From NCBI GenBank assembly GCA_001820485.1, contig MHPU01000020.1:11589-50320 (forward strand): a stretch of DNA of 38,732 nucleotides. Direction: 5' to 3'. The translations under genes and the position numbers were made by a program. Source of the stretch: Candidatus Staskawiczbacteria bacterium RIFOXYD1_FULL_32_13. Its GTDB lineage: Bacteria; Patescibacteriota; Minisyncoccia; Minisyncoccales; Staskawiczbacteraceae. Position 1 is the stretch's first letter, and every line of letters starts with the position of its first letter. Shown in pieces: positions 15,773 to 22,712 of the stretch. Under the pieces are notes generated by a model, which was not told the origin of the DNA, made no database searches, and saw only the letters and a list, made by a program, of their open reading frames with translations.

Positions 15773-16144
15773 ATGTTAACAAAAAAAGATATAGAAGCTT
15801 TAAAAGAAAAATTAGAAATTGAAAAAGAAAAACTAACAAAGGAATTAGAATCTTTTGCAATAAAAGATAAAGAACTAGAACATAATTGGAATGCTCAATT
15901 TCCAAATAAAGAAAAGGGAGATAAAGAAGAAGAGGCTGATGATGCAACAGAGTATGAAAATTTAATTTCACTTGAGCATAGCTTAGAATTAAAATTAAGA
16001 GATATCACTTTAGCTTTAGAAAAAATTATAAAAAGTGAAAATGGTAAATATGGAATATGTGAAAGCTGTAATAAAGACATTGAAGAAAAAAGATTACAAG
16101 CGTGCCCAGAAGCAAAACTTTGTATGAGTTGTAATAAAGAATAA
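15773..16144 (+). CDS. DksA/TraR-family zinc-finger protein
   Basis: 123 residues. An N-terminal coiled coil (about 1-85) leads to a C4 zinc finger, CESC-x17-CMSC, with PEAKLC between, as in the DksA/TraR family. Such proteins enter the secondary channel of RNA polymerase and, with (p)ppGpp made by Rel, adjust initiation at stress-responsive promoters. The acidic tip residues of E. coli DksA cannot be placed with certainty; the segment DKEEEADDATEYEN lies in the region before the second helix. Follows the coiled-coil gene by 11 bp; terminator at 16149-16176. Family firm, effect on transcription inferred. Confidence 0.9.
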   Translation: MLTKKDIEALKEKLEIEKEKLTKELESFAIKDKELEHNWNAQFPNKEKGDKEEEADDATEYENLISLEHSLELKLRDITLALEKIIKSENGKYGICESCNKDIEEKRLQACPEAKLCMSCNKE

Positions 16145-16148
16145 ATTT

Positions 16149-16176
16149 AAAGCCACATCTAAAGTGGCTTTTTGTT
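16149..16176 (+). terminator. Terminator after the DksA/TraR-like gene
   Basis: AAAGCCAC / GTGGCTTT stem with a 7-nt loop, followed by TTTGTTT. It ends six bases before the next gene's ATG. Confidence 0.8.
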
Positions 16177-16181
16177 TAACT

Positions 16182-17171
16182 ATGAAAAAATATTTTATTT
16201 TATTAATTTTTGTTATTTTTTGTTTCTTTATAAAAGATACCTTTGCTTTAGAAAAAATAAATATTAATATTGCCACCCTTGAACAATTAGATCAAATAAC
16301 AAGCGTAGGGAAGGTAACAGCACAAAAAATAATAGACTCTCGACCATTTTTATCCCTTAATGACCTATTAAAAGTCAAGGGCATAGGAGAGGCTACTTTA
16401 CAAAAAATAAAAGACCAAGGATTAGCTTGTGTTGATTGCATACCTGTCATTCCCAGCTTGACTGGGAATCCAGTAACAAACATAGAAAACTCGCAAGACA
16501 CTCTGGATTCCCGCTTACGCGGGAATGACACTAGTGATGTGCCTGTTGTTTCCATAATATATCCAAGTGGAATTATTTTTAATGAAATTTTACCAAGCCC
16601 AGAAGGGCCAGACGAACAAAATGAATTTATTGAGCTTTATAATACAAATAATTTTGATGTTGATTTATCAGAATGGAAAATAATGGACAAAGAAGGCACA
16701 AGTACAACTTTTACAATTCTGAAAGACACAAAAATTTTAGCAAATAACTTTTTAATTTTTAAAAGGCCACAAACAAAAATAAGTTTAAACAATACTAGTG
16801 ACACATTAAATCTATTTTTACCAAATGATAAAATTATAGATTCTGTTTCTTTTCCAAAGGCCATAACAAATCAATCTTATAACAAAACAGGTTTTGGATG
16901 GGCGTGGAGCTCTACTATAACCCCTAATTCAAAAAATATAATTTCTCAGCCCACTGCAACTAAAACTAATAATAATTCTACAGATAATTTAAAACTAATA
17001 GATGAAAATTTAGCTTCATTAAATAATTCTCTTGACTCGTCACCAAGCCCCATAAAAAACAATTTTTTAAGCAACAATCCTATAATATTATTTTTAATAG
17101 TTTTAATAGTAGCTATAATTTTAGCAGTTGTTGTTTTTATAATTAAACTCAAACTTTCAAAAAAACAATAA
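16182..17171 (+). CDS. Secreted ComEA-like HhH plus lamin-tail-domain protein, C-terminal anchor
   Basis: 329 residues from the ATG at 16182 (a further in-frame ATG 18 bp upstream lies inside the terminator). Residues 1-24 are a signal peptide (KKYFILLIFVIFCFFIKDTFA). Residues about 25-80 form a helix-hairpin-helix DNA-binding unit of the ComEA type (INIATLEQLDQITSVGKVTA, VKGIGEATLQKIK). Residues 89-116 are encoded by a palindromic family-B element. About 130-240 is a lamin-tail domain (IFNEILPSPEGPDEQNEFIE, LSEWKI), then a Ser/Asn-rich linker and a C-terminal membrane helix (about 297-322) with a basic tail. It would display a DNA-binding domain outside the membrane, fitting DNA uptake or retention; possible partner of the T4SS-like locus. 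Confidence 0.85.
   Translation: MKKYFILLIFVIFCFFIKDTFALEKININIATLEQLDQITSVGKVTAQKIIDSRPFLSLNDLLKVKGIGEATLQKIKDQGLACVDCIPVIPSLTGNPVTNIENSQDTLDSRLRGNDTSDVPVVSIIYPSGIIFNEILPSPEGPDEQNEFIELYNTNNFDVDLSEWKIMDKEGTSTTFTILKDTKILANNFLIFKRPQTKISLNNTSDTLNLFLPNDKIIDSVSFPKAITNQSYNKTGFGWAWSSTITPNSKNIISQPTATKTNNNSTDNLKLIDENLASLNNSLDSSPSPIKNNFLSNNPIILFLIVLIVAIILAVVVFIIKLKLSKKQ
16446..16529. repeat. Palindromic element, family B, inside the ComEA-like gene
   Basis: 84 bp (28 codons): GTCATTCCCAGCTTGACTGG, then GAATCCAG, ending CTCTGGATTCCCGC and GCGGGAATGAC. It encodes a linker between the HhH and lamin-tail domains, including LDSRLRGND. Confidence 0.9.
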
Positions 17172-17176
17172 ATAAC

Positions 17177-17205
17177 TTGCTAAAATAAAATTTGTTTGGT
17201 AAAGT
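17177..17205 (+). promoter_or_regulatory. Candidate promoter of yebC-ruvC
   Basis: TTGCTA (17177-17182), 17-bp spacer, TAAAGT (17200-17205), about 30 bp upstream of the yebC ATG. Confidence 0.5.
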
Positions 17206-17241
17206 AAAGTCAAAGAATTTAAAATTAAATAATAAAAAACT

Positions 17242-17982
17242 ATGTCAGGACATTCTCATGCAAAAACAGTTATGGGCACAAAAATGGCCAATGCTGCTAA
17301 AAAAGGAAAAATATTTTCTAAATATGGTCGCCTTATTACAATAGCTGTAAAAGATGGCGGTGGTTCTGGAGACCCATCCAAAAATTCTAAGCTCAAAGCT
17401 ATAATGGAACAAGCTAAAAAAATGGATATGCCTAAGGAAAATATTGAAAGAGCTATTAAAAAAGGTACTGGTGAATTGGCTTCAGATAATTTAGAAGAAG
17501 TTTCATTTGAAGCTTTTGGCCCGGGAGGGATTGCAATGATTATAACTGGAATTACAGATAATAAAAACCGCACTTTAGGAGAAATCAAAGTTGCTTTAAA
17601 TATGAATAATGGCAAGCTAGCTGGAGAAGGAGCTGTGGCTTGGATGTTTGAGAATAAAGGCACAATTATTATTGATTTAGTTTCGCAAACAGAAGAATTA
17701 AAAAATAAGGAAAACCTAGAAATGATAGCTATTGAAGCAGGTAGCGATGATATAAAATTAGAGAATGATATTTTAATAATTTATACAAAACCAGAAGATT
17801 TAGAATTAGTTAAAAAATCTTTAGAAGAAAAAAATATAAAAATAGATTCTGCTTCCTTAAACTTGGTGGCTAAAGAAGAAGTGACTGTTTCTGATAAAGA
17901 AAGCCAGCAATGCCAAAAACTTTTTGATGTACTGGATGATAATGATGCAGTGCAAGATGTTTATTCAAACTTAAAAAACTAA
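17242..17982 (+). CDS. yebC: YebC/PmpR-family protein
   Basis: 246 residues with the family N-terminus SGHSHAKTVMGTKMANAAKK, followed by the block DMPKENIERAIKKGTGE and FEAFGPGGIAMI. Length and three-domain layout match the family. Members have been described as DNA-binding regulators and, in some bacteria, as factors that help ribosomes through proline-rich stretches; which applies here cannot be told. The gene is 4 bp upstream of ruvC, a common pairing. No Shine-Dalgarno before the ATG. Confidence 0.95.
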   Translation: MSGHSHAKTVMGTKMANAAKKGKIFSKYGRLITIAVKDGGGSGDPSKNSKLKAIMEQAKKMDMPKENIERAIKKGTGELASDNLEEVSFEAFGPGGIAMIITGITDNKNRTLGEIKVALNMNNGKLAGEGAVAWMFENKGTIIIDLVSQTEELKNKENLEMIAIEAGSDDIKLENDILIIYTKPEDLELVKKSLEEKNIKIDSASLNLVAKEEVTVSDKESQQCQKLFDVLDDNDAVQDVYSNLKN

Positions 17983-17986
17983 ACAA

Positions 17987-18508
17987 ATGATTATCTTAGG
18001 GATCGATCCCGGAACCGCCACAATTGGATATGCAATAATAAAAAAAATAAAAGATTGCAAAGCTATAGATGATAAAAGGTTTGAGGTACTTGATTTTGGA
18101 TGTATTACAACTTTAACTAATTTTACAACCGGAGAAAGATTACAGCAAATTCATGACCAAATAAATGCTTTAATAAAAAAACATAAACCAGACTTAATCT
18201 CTGTTGAAAGTTTATATTTTTTTAAAAATTTAAAAACTGTAATGCCTGTAAGCCAAGCAAAAGGAGTTATTTTATTATCTGCTGCCCAAAAGAAAATCCC
18301 TGTATTAGAATTTACTCCACTTCAAATGAAAATGACAATAGCTGGCTATGGAAGAGCAGAAAAAAAACAAGTTCAAGAAATGACAAAAAAACTATTAGAT
18401 TTAAGTAGTTTTAATATGAAAGAAAATAATAGAAATAAAGATGATGCAGCTGATGCATTAGGAGTAGCAATCTGTGCTGGCCTTCATAATAAATTTTTAA
18501 TAAATTAA
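17987..18508 (+). CDS. ruvC: Holliday junction resolvase RuvC
   Basis: Cuts Holliday junctions at the end of homologous recombination as a dimer with the RuvAB motor. 173 residues. The acidic catalytic set is in place: D7 in LGIDPGTATIGYA, Glu in SVESLYF, and the C-terminal Asp pair region NKDDAADALGVAIC. Immediately downstream of yebC (4 bp), so likely translated from the same mRNA. ruvA and ruvB are not in the window. Length is normal. Confidence 0.95.
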   Translation: MIILGIDPGTATIGYAIIKKIKDCKAIDDKRFEVLDFGCITTLTNFTTGERLQQIHDQINALIKKHKPDLISVESLYFFKNLKTVMPVSQAKGVILLSAAQKKIPVLEFTPLQMKMTIAGYGRAEKKQVQEMTKKLLDLSSFNMKENNRNKDDAADALGVAICAGLHNKFLIN

Positions 18509-18652
18509 TATACCAATAAATTGTAAGCTTATATCTGTTTCTTTATTATATTCTAAATTACCAAATGATAAATATACTACATTAAAATCACTTTCTTTAT
18601 ACGTTTTTTCCATAGTAGAGAACTAAATTTGATAATTTTTATCAACATATAT

Positions 18653-18681
18653 TTTACAAATCAATAAAATTAGTATATAAT
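18653..18681 (+). promoter_or_regulatory. Sigma70-type promoter of the 18732 gene
   Basis: TTTACA (18653-18658), 17-bp spacer, TATAAT (18676-18681). It yields a leader of about 44 nt carrying GGAGG. The rest of 18509-18731 shows no gene. Confidence 0.75.
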
Positions 18682-18731
18682 AATCTTGCAGTTCATTGAC
18701 AACCAATCAAACTTTCGAACATGGAGGACTT

Positions 18732-19097
18732 ATGACAATCAGGGTTCTGATAAAAAATTTCAAAAGCAATGGCTTTACTGATCCAAAGTGGATCAAAAGA
18801 GCTAAAGCAGATGTTGAAGCTTTTTATGAAGATCATGAAGTTGTCTTTATTTCTAGTGACGAAGAAGACAATAAGCTTGGCAGTATTTCTGCAGAAGCAG
18901 AACATCACAACTGCCAGGCAGTTTTGTGGACAGAACTGGTAAAAAAAGATTCTTTAACTTCCACAAAAACTTTTTTGGGTTTAGGCATCCATCTTTGCCC
19001 AATTTCGCTAATTGTAGCAATCCAAGAAAGAGGAAGATACAACAGACTAAAAAAACTTTTTGTCTCGTGGAGAAGCTCCGGTCAGATTCATCATTGA
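18732..19097 (+). CDS. GC-richer orphan gene, small soluble protein
   Basis: 121 residues from the ATG at 18732, chosen because GGAGG (18723-18727) precedes it; an in-frame ATG 36 bp upstream has no such signal. Not recognised. The N-terminal half looks like an alpha/beta fold (TIRVLIKNFKSNGF, HEVVFISSDEEDNKLGS, CQAVLWTEL); residues about 85-100 (LGLGIHLCPISLIVAI) are hydrophobic; the tail is basic (RGRYNRLKKLFVSWR). It has its own promoter and a T8 run downstream with only a weak hairpin. Codon and base use are more GC-rich than in the flanking ruvC and GNAT genes. One of four such isolated cassettes in the window. Confidence 0.65.
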   Translation: MTIRVLIKNFKSNGFTDPKWIKRAKADVEAFYEDHEVVFISSDEEDNKLGSISAEAEHHNCQAVLWTELVKKDSLTSTKTFLGLGIHLCPISLIVAIQERGRYNRLKKLFVSWRSSGQIHH

Positions 19098-19139
19098 AAT
19101 TACGCTTAACATTGCCCTGCTATTTTGTGGGGTTCTTTT

Positions 19140-19168
19140 TTTACAAAAATAAATTAAAATGATATAAT
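19140..19168 (+). promoter_or_regulatory. Leaderless promoter of the GNAT gene
   Basis: TTTACA (19140-19145), exact 17-bp spacer, TATAAT (19163-19168). The predicted start coincides with the ATG at 19175. Confidence 0.75.
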
Positions 19169-19174
19169 ATAAAT

Positions 19175-19618
19175 ATGGAAATTATAAAAGCAAAACTAAA
19201 AGACAAGCTGGGCATAAAAGAAATTGCCAACTTACTTAAAATTGATACTATGTCTGATACTGATTTTGTTTGGAATAAAGATGATTTCATAGAAAAACAA
19301 ATTAATAATGAAGAATATTTTATTGTCAAAGATAATGACAGAATTGTTGGAATTATGAGTTTTCGCCAAAGACAGGATATAATGTATATAGAAACAATGG
19401 CAATAATAAAAGAGTTCCAATCAAAAGGGATGGGCACGCAGTTTATTAATTTTGCCAAAAAATACACTTTAGAAAATAATCTAAACACTTTGAGAGCTTA
19501 TACTTTTTATAAATATAATACTAAAGAATTTTATTTAAAAAAAGGTTTTACTTTATTAAATAAAATAGGGAAATATGGCAAAGAAAAATATTATAGATTT
19601 GAAATGAAAATAAACTAA
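19175..19618 (+). CDS. GNAT-family N-acetyltransferase
   Basis: 147 residues of the GNAT fold, which transfers an acetyl group from acetyl-CoA to an amine. The acetyl-CoA-binding motif A is seen as ETMAIIKEFQSKGMGTQFIN (QxxGxG), preceded by DRIVGIMSF (strand 4) and followed by LRAYTFYKYNTKEFYLKKGF, the usual motif B with the YxKxGF element. The substrate cannot be predicted. Isolated unit: consensus promoter placed for leaderless translation, terminator at 19621-19650 shared with the convergent peptidase gene. Confidence 0.9.
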   Translation: MEIIKAKLKDKLGIKEIANLLKIDTMSDTDFVWNKDDFIEKQINNEEYFIVKDNDRIVGIMSFRQRQDIMYIETMAIIKEFQSKGMGTQFINFAKKYTLENNLNTLRAYTFYKYNTKEFYLKKGFTLLNKIGKYGKEKYYRFEMKIN

Positions 19619-19620
19619 CA

Positions 19621-19650
19621 AAAAACTGCGAAAACATATCGCAGTTTTTT
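19621..19650. terminator. Bidirectional terminator
   Basis: AAAAACTGCGA / TCGCAGTTTTTT stem with an 8-nt loop, T-run on both strands, between the convergent GNAT and peptidase genes. Confidence 0.9.
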
Positions 19651-19662
19651 ATTTATAATTTA

Positions 19663-20775
19663 TTATTTAAATTTTAGTTTTGATCCCAATATATAACCTG
19701 ATAAAGGATTTTTACCTCCTCTAATATCAAAATGTAAATGACAACCAGTTGATATTCCAGCTCCTGCCATTCCTTTACCACCACCAACTAAGGCAATTCT
19801 ATCTCCTGTTTTTACAACATCTCCTGGTTTTACAAAAGCTGTCATAAAATGTCCATAATAAGAAACTACTCCGTTTGAATGCAATATTGTAATGTAATTT
19901 CCTCCACCTAAATTCCAGCCATAAGCCACTCTTTGGACTGTGCCATAAGCTGCAGCATAAAATGGGGTCCCGCATTTATTTGCAATATCAATTGCATTAT
20001 AAAAATGTAATTTTTGACTTATTGTACCCTCTACAGGAATTATAAAGAAGTTATTTGCAATTGGAGCTTGAGTAATTGAAGGGACTGGTTTTTGTGGCAT
20101 TACTCCACCAGGAACAATCAAAATATCTCCAAGAAATATATCATTTTCATTATTAAAACTATTAAAAGAAACTATATCATCAACTTTTACTTTATAAGTT
20201 TTAGCTATATCTGAAATTGTGTCCCCTGATTTTACAATATGCAAAAGCCCAGAAACTGGTAAAATAACAATTGTTTGGCCAACTTTTAATGTAGAATTTT
20301 TTGTTAAATTATTTGACCACAATATAGTATTTATTGATATATTAAAATTTTGTGCAATAGACTCAAAAGTGTCTCCAGGGAGGACTGTATATTCAACAAT
20401 TTCTTTTGAATTTTGCAAATCTTCACCAAAAATAGATCCTAAAACCTGAGTACTTAAAACTCTATAAGAAGCAATTCCATAAACACTGTTATCTTCAATT
20501 ATTTTTAAATCTGGAACTTCTAAAGCCAAAATATTTTTAGAATTTAAAAATAAGCTATCTTTTGTTACTCCCTCTGACCCTTCTAAAAAAGAATTTAAAA
20601 AAACACTCTTATTTTTTAAGGTGTCATTAAAATCTGAAAAATTTTCAAATCCAAAACAAACAAATGCAAACAAAAGAAAAGAAATCATTCCAAAATAAAA
20701 CAAAGGATTCTTTAAAACCCTTTTTGGTCTGTTTACTTTTTGTTTATTTTTTTTGGAAAAATCAAGTGTCCCCAT
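19663..20775 (-). CDS. LysM-repeat M23-family peptidoglycan hydrolase
   Basis: 370 residues from the ATG at 20775 (MGTLDFSKK), chosen because the promoter at 20783-20811 leaves only about 7 nt before it. A membrane segment (LFYFGMISFLLFAFVCFGF) follows a basic N-terminus. Two LysM domains bind glycan: EYTVLPGDTFESIAQNF... and HIVKSGDTISDIAKTYK.... The C-terminal LytM/M23 zinc peptidase domain has HFYNAID, YYGHFM and TGCHLHFDIRGG; the first His is five residues from the Asp instead of three as in LytM. It would cut cross-links in the cell's own wall or in that of a neighbour. It could serve wall passage for the T4SS-like apparatus, but it is not linked to it as an operon. Confidence 0.92.
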   Translation of the reverse strand: MGTLDFSKKNKQKVNRPKRVLKNPLFYFGMISFLLFAFVCFGFENFSDFNDTLKNKSVFLNSFLEGSEGVTKDSLFLNSKNILALEVPDLKIIEDNSVYGIASYRVLSTQVLGSIFGEDLQNSKEIVEYTVLPGDTFESIAQNFNISINTILWSNNLTKNSTLKVGQTIVILPVSGLLHIVKSGDTISDIAKTYKVKVDDIVSFNSFNNENDIFLGDILIVPGGVMPQKPVPSITQAPIANNFFIIPVEGTISQKLHFYNAIDIANKCGTPFYAAAYGTVQRVAYGWNLGGGNYITILHSNGVVSYYGHFMTAFVKPGDVVKTGDRIALVGGGKGMAGAGISTGCHLHFDIRGGKNPLSGYILGSKLKFK

Positions 20776-20782
20776 TAAAACT

Positions 20783-20811
20783 AGTGTATCATTTAGAGGC
20801 GAGCTAGTCAA
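20783..20811 (-). promoter_or_regulatory. Promoter of the M23 peptidase gene
   Basis: TTGACT (20806-20811), 17-bp spacer, TACACT (20783-20788) on the minus strand; ATG at 20775, so leaderless. Confidence 0.65.
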
Positions 20812-20836
20812 GTTTTTTATCCACACTTTTATATGG

Positions 20837-20842
20837 TATAAT
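20837..20842 (+). promoter_or_regulatory. Extended -10 box of rsmA
   Basis: TGG-TATAAT (TATAAT at 20837-20842) with the ATG at 20849, so the predicted start is the start codon. The same TGGTATAATAAC string occurs before the S23-like gene at 27282. Confidence 0.7.
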
Positions 20843-20848
20843 AACATC

Positions 20849-21811
20849 ATGAATTTAACCTCGCCTATAGCAATCAAAGAAATTTTAGAAAAATACCAGA
20901 TTAAACCATCAAAAAGTTTAGGTCAAAACTTTTTAATTGATAAAAATATTTTAGATAAAATTATTCTGGCAGGTAATTTATCAAAACAAGATGTTGTTTT
21001 GGAGGTAGGGCCTGGTCTTGGAGCTCTTACGCAAGAACTAGCAAAATCAGCTGGCAAAGTAATTGCTATAGAAAAAGACCACGATATGATAAATATTCTT
21101 TCTGAAACTTTAAAAGAATTTGAAAATATAGAAATTATAGAAGGTGACGCATTGGAAATTCTTATTTCATCGTCATTGCGAGGAAGCTCGCAAGCTGACG
21201 AAGCAATCCAGAATGAGTGCACAGACTCTAGATTGCCACGCTCGTCGCCTGCAGAGCAGGCGAACTTCACTCGCAATGACAAAACTGATATTTTTCAAAA
21301 TTATAAAGTTGTTGCCAACATTCCTTATTATTTAACTTCTCACTTAATCCGAACATTTTTAGAATGTAAAAATCCACCAGAAGAAATTATTTTACTTATT
21401 CAAAAAGAAGTAGCTTTAAGAATTTGCGCTAAACCTCCAGAAATGAGTTTGCTTGCTGTATCAGTTCAATTTTATGCAAAAGTAAAAATTATTTCTTATG
21501 TTTCAAAAAATTGTTTTCTACCAGCCCCTAAAGTTGATTCAGCAATAATTAAAATAACTCCACATATAATAGAAGGGGATAAAGAATTAAATAATTTTTC
21601 AGGGGAAGAGTTTTTCAAAATTGTAAAAGCTGGATTTTCTCATCCAAGAAAACAGCTAGCGAATAATTTTATAACGTCTCTTAAATTAAATAGAAAGCAA
21701 GTTGAGGAGTGGCTTTTAAAAAATAATATTAAACCAAACCAAAGAGCAGAAACACTATCCATAAAAGATTGGAGAAACTTAGTAGAAAGTTTTCCACAGT
21801 TTGACAGCTAA
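20849..21811 (+). CDS. rsmA: 16S rRNA dimethyladenosine transferase with palindromic insertion
   Basis: Dimethylates two adjacent adenosines in the 3' hairpin of 16S rRNA during 30S assembly. I use the ATG at 20849 (MNLTSPIAIKEIL) because the -10 box is at 20837 and family homology starts there; the open frame runs 32 codons further upstream. 320 residues: N-terminal KPSKSLGQNFLIDKNI, SAM motif EVGPGLGALTQEL, the adenine-binding EGDALE, catalytic motif NIPYYLTSHLI, and a C-terminal helical domain. Residues about 108-144, between EGDALE and NIPYY, are encoded by a family-A palindromic element and have no counterpart in the family. The loop carrying the insertion borders the active site, so folding around it must be tolerated. 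Confidence 0.95.
   Translation: MNLTSPIAIKEILEKYQIKPSKSLGQNFLIDKNILDKIILAGNLSKQDVVLEVGPGLGALTQELAKSAGKVIAIEKDHDMINILSETLKEFENIEIIEGDALEILISSSLRGSSQADEAIQNECTDSRLPRSSPAEQANFTRNDKTDIFQNYKVVANIPYYLTSHLIRTFLECKNPPEEIILLIQKEVALRICAKPPEMSLLAVSVQFYAKVKIISYVSKNCFLPAPKVDSAIIKITPHIIEGDKELNNFSGEEFFKIVKAGFSHPRKQLANNFITSLKLNRKQVEEWLLKNNIKPNQRAETLSIKDWRNLVESFPQFDS
21172..21280. repeat. Palindromic element, family A, inside rsmA, with a nested hairpin
   Basis: 109 bp with ends GTCATTGCGAG and CTCGCAATGAC, as in topA. The copy is longer than that in topA (68 bp); part of the excess is an internal perfect hairpin TCGCCTGC-AGA-GCAGGCGA at 21245-21263, which looks like a second palindrome nested in the first. 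Confidence 0.9.
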
Positions 21812-21847
21812 CACTAATAACTTGTTTTATGATATACTTTAAATATG

Positions 21848-21893
21848 AATATACCGCATATTTGCCACGACCGTAGAATTTTTGCGGTATAAA
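21848..21893. repeat. 46-bp repeat, copy 1, upstream of the Cas2-like gene
   Basis: Identical at all 46 positions to 22502-22547 and in the same orientation. Inside are 8-bp inverted arms ATACCGCA (21851-21858) and TGCGGTAT (21883-21890) around a 24-nt loop that includes GCCACGACCGTAGAA. TGA-TATACT, an extended -10 box, lies at 21830-21838, so a transcript could start at the repeat. A T-rich tract follows, so this copy may also terminate rsmA. Confidence 0.9.
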
Positions 21894-21928
21894 ATTTTAT
21901 TTTTTTACTTTCTAGATACTTTTAAAAT

Positions 21929-22477
21929 ATGTCTTATTCTACTAATCAAAAAATATTATTCACATTATTGGGTTTGATTGCTACTGGTTTTTGTCACACG
22001 CCAGGGCAACAAAGGAGAGCTTTCCGAGAAATTGGGAAAATTTGGGAGAAAAATACAAACAACAAAACATTAGACAATCAAATAGATAATCTTTATCGCT
22101 CCAAATTAGTAAAACGCAAAATAAACAAAGATGGCACAATCACTTTAACTCTTACAGATAAAGGTAAGATGAAGGCTTTAACCTACAAATTTGAAGAGAT
22201 GAAGCTATCTAAGAAGAAAGACTGGGACGGCAAATGGCACATAGTGTTTTTTGATATTCCAGAAAAACAAAGGGTAGCCAGAGATATATTTAGAGATAAA
22301 ATTAAAAAAATTGGGTTTTATGAATTGCAACATAGTGTATTTGCTTTTCCTTATGAATGTGAGAATGAAATAGAATATATAATCGAAACGTATAAAATCT
22401 CAAAATGGGTAAGGTTTGGTATTTTAGAGAAGATTGACAACGATATTTATTTGAGAAATTTTTTTGGAATTAAATAA
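21929..22477 (+). CDS. Orphan PaaX/Cas2-like protein between two direct repeats
   Basis: 182 residues. The N-terminal part (about 1-90) is a winged-helix-like domain (QKILFTLLGLIATGF, LDNQIDNLYRSKLVKRKIN, GTITLTLTDKGKMKAL). The C-terminal part (about 100-182) matches the Cas2-like ferredoxin fold of PaaX proteins: WHIVFFDIPEKQR with the Cas2-position acidic residue D109, then IGFYELQHSVFAFPYECENE, the equivalent of the Cas2 Q-x-S-V-F strand. PaaX proteins are transcription repressors; Cas2 is the structural partner of Cas1 in spacer capture. No cas1, effector or CRISPR array is present. The gene is framed by two identical 46-bp repeats, 35 bp before the ATG and 24 bp after the stop. It may bind or move those repeats; this is inference. 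Confidence 0.8.
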   Translation: MSYSTNQKILFTLLGLIATGFCHTPGQQRRAFREIGKIWEKNTNNKTLDNQIDNLYRSKLVKRKINKDGTITLTLTDKGKMKALTYKFEEMKLSKKKDWDGKWHIVFFDIPEKQRVARDIFRDKIKKIGFYELQHSVFAFPYECENEIEYIIETYKISKWVRFGILEKIDNDIYLRNFFGIK

Positions 22478-22501
22478 GCAAAAAATAATATCTATAATAT
22501 A

Positions 22502-22547
22502 AATATACCGCATATTTGCCACGACCGTAGAATTTTTGCGGTATAAA
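22502..22547. repeat. 46-bp repeat, copy 2, downstream of the Cas2-like gene
   Basis: Exact direct copy of 21848-21893. A TATAAT at 22493-22498 ends three bases before it, predicting a transcript that starts in the repeat's first bases and would fold through ATACCGCA/TGCGGTAT. Unlike copy 1 it is not followed by a T-run. Confidence 0.9.
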
Positions 22548-22650
22548 TAAATTATAAAAAGTGTGATATTGATATAAATAAAGACATTAAAAAAATGACC
22601 ATTTAAAAACATATAAAATAGTTATTCACATGTGAGCTTGTTCTTTTTAT

Positions 22651-22679
22651 TTGCTTGATTTTTTAATTAGATGTATAAT
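22651..22679 (+). promoter_or_regulatory. Promoter of the first T4SS-like operon
   Basis: TTGCTT (22651-22656), 17-bp spacer, TATAAT (22674-22679), about 34 bp before the ATG at 22713. Confidence 0.65.
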
Positions 22680-22712
22680 TATTTAATATTTTAATTCTCT
22701 AAAAATATATTT

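Noticed and set aside
18497-18613. 38-codon minus-strand open frame overlapping the ruvC end
   Set aside because: Very short, overlaps ruvC, and has no ribosome binding site or recognisable product.
19663-20775. Loss of the first zinc ligand in the M23 peptidase
   Set aside because: A His is present in HFYNAID, two residues earlier than in LytM; the other ligands are normal, so inactivation cannot be claimed.
21848-22547. A two-repeat CRISPR array with cas2
   Set aside because: The unit between the repeats is a 608-bp gene region, far longer than a spacer, the repeats contain long inverted arms, and no cas1 or effector is present. Reported as a different kind of unit.
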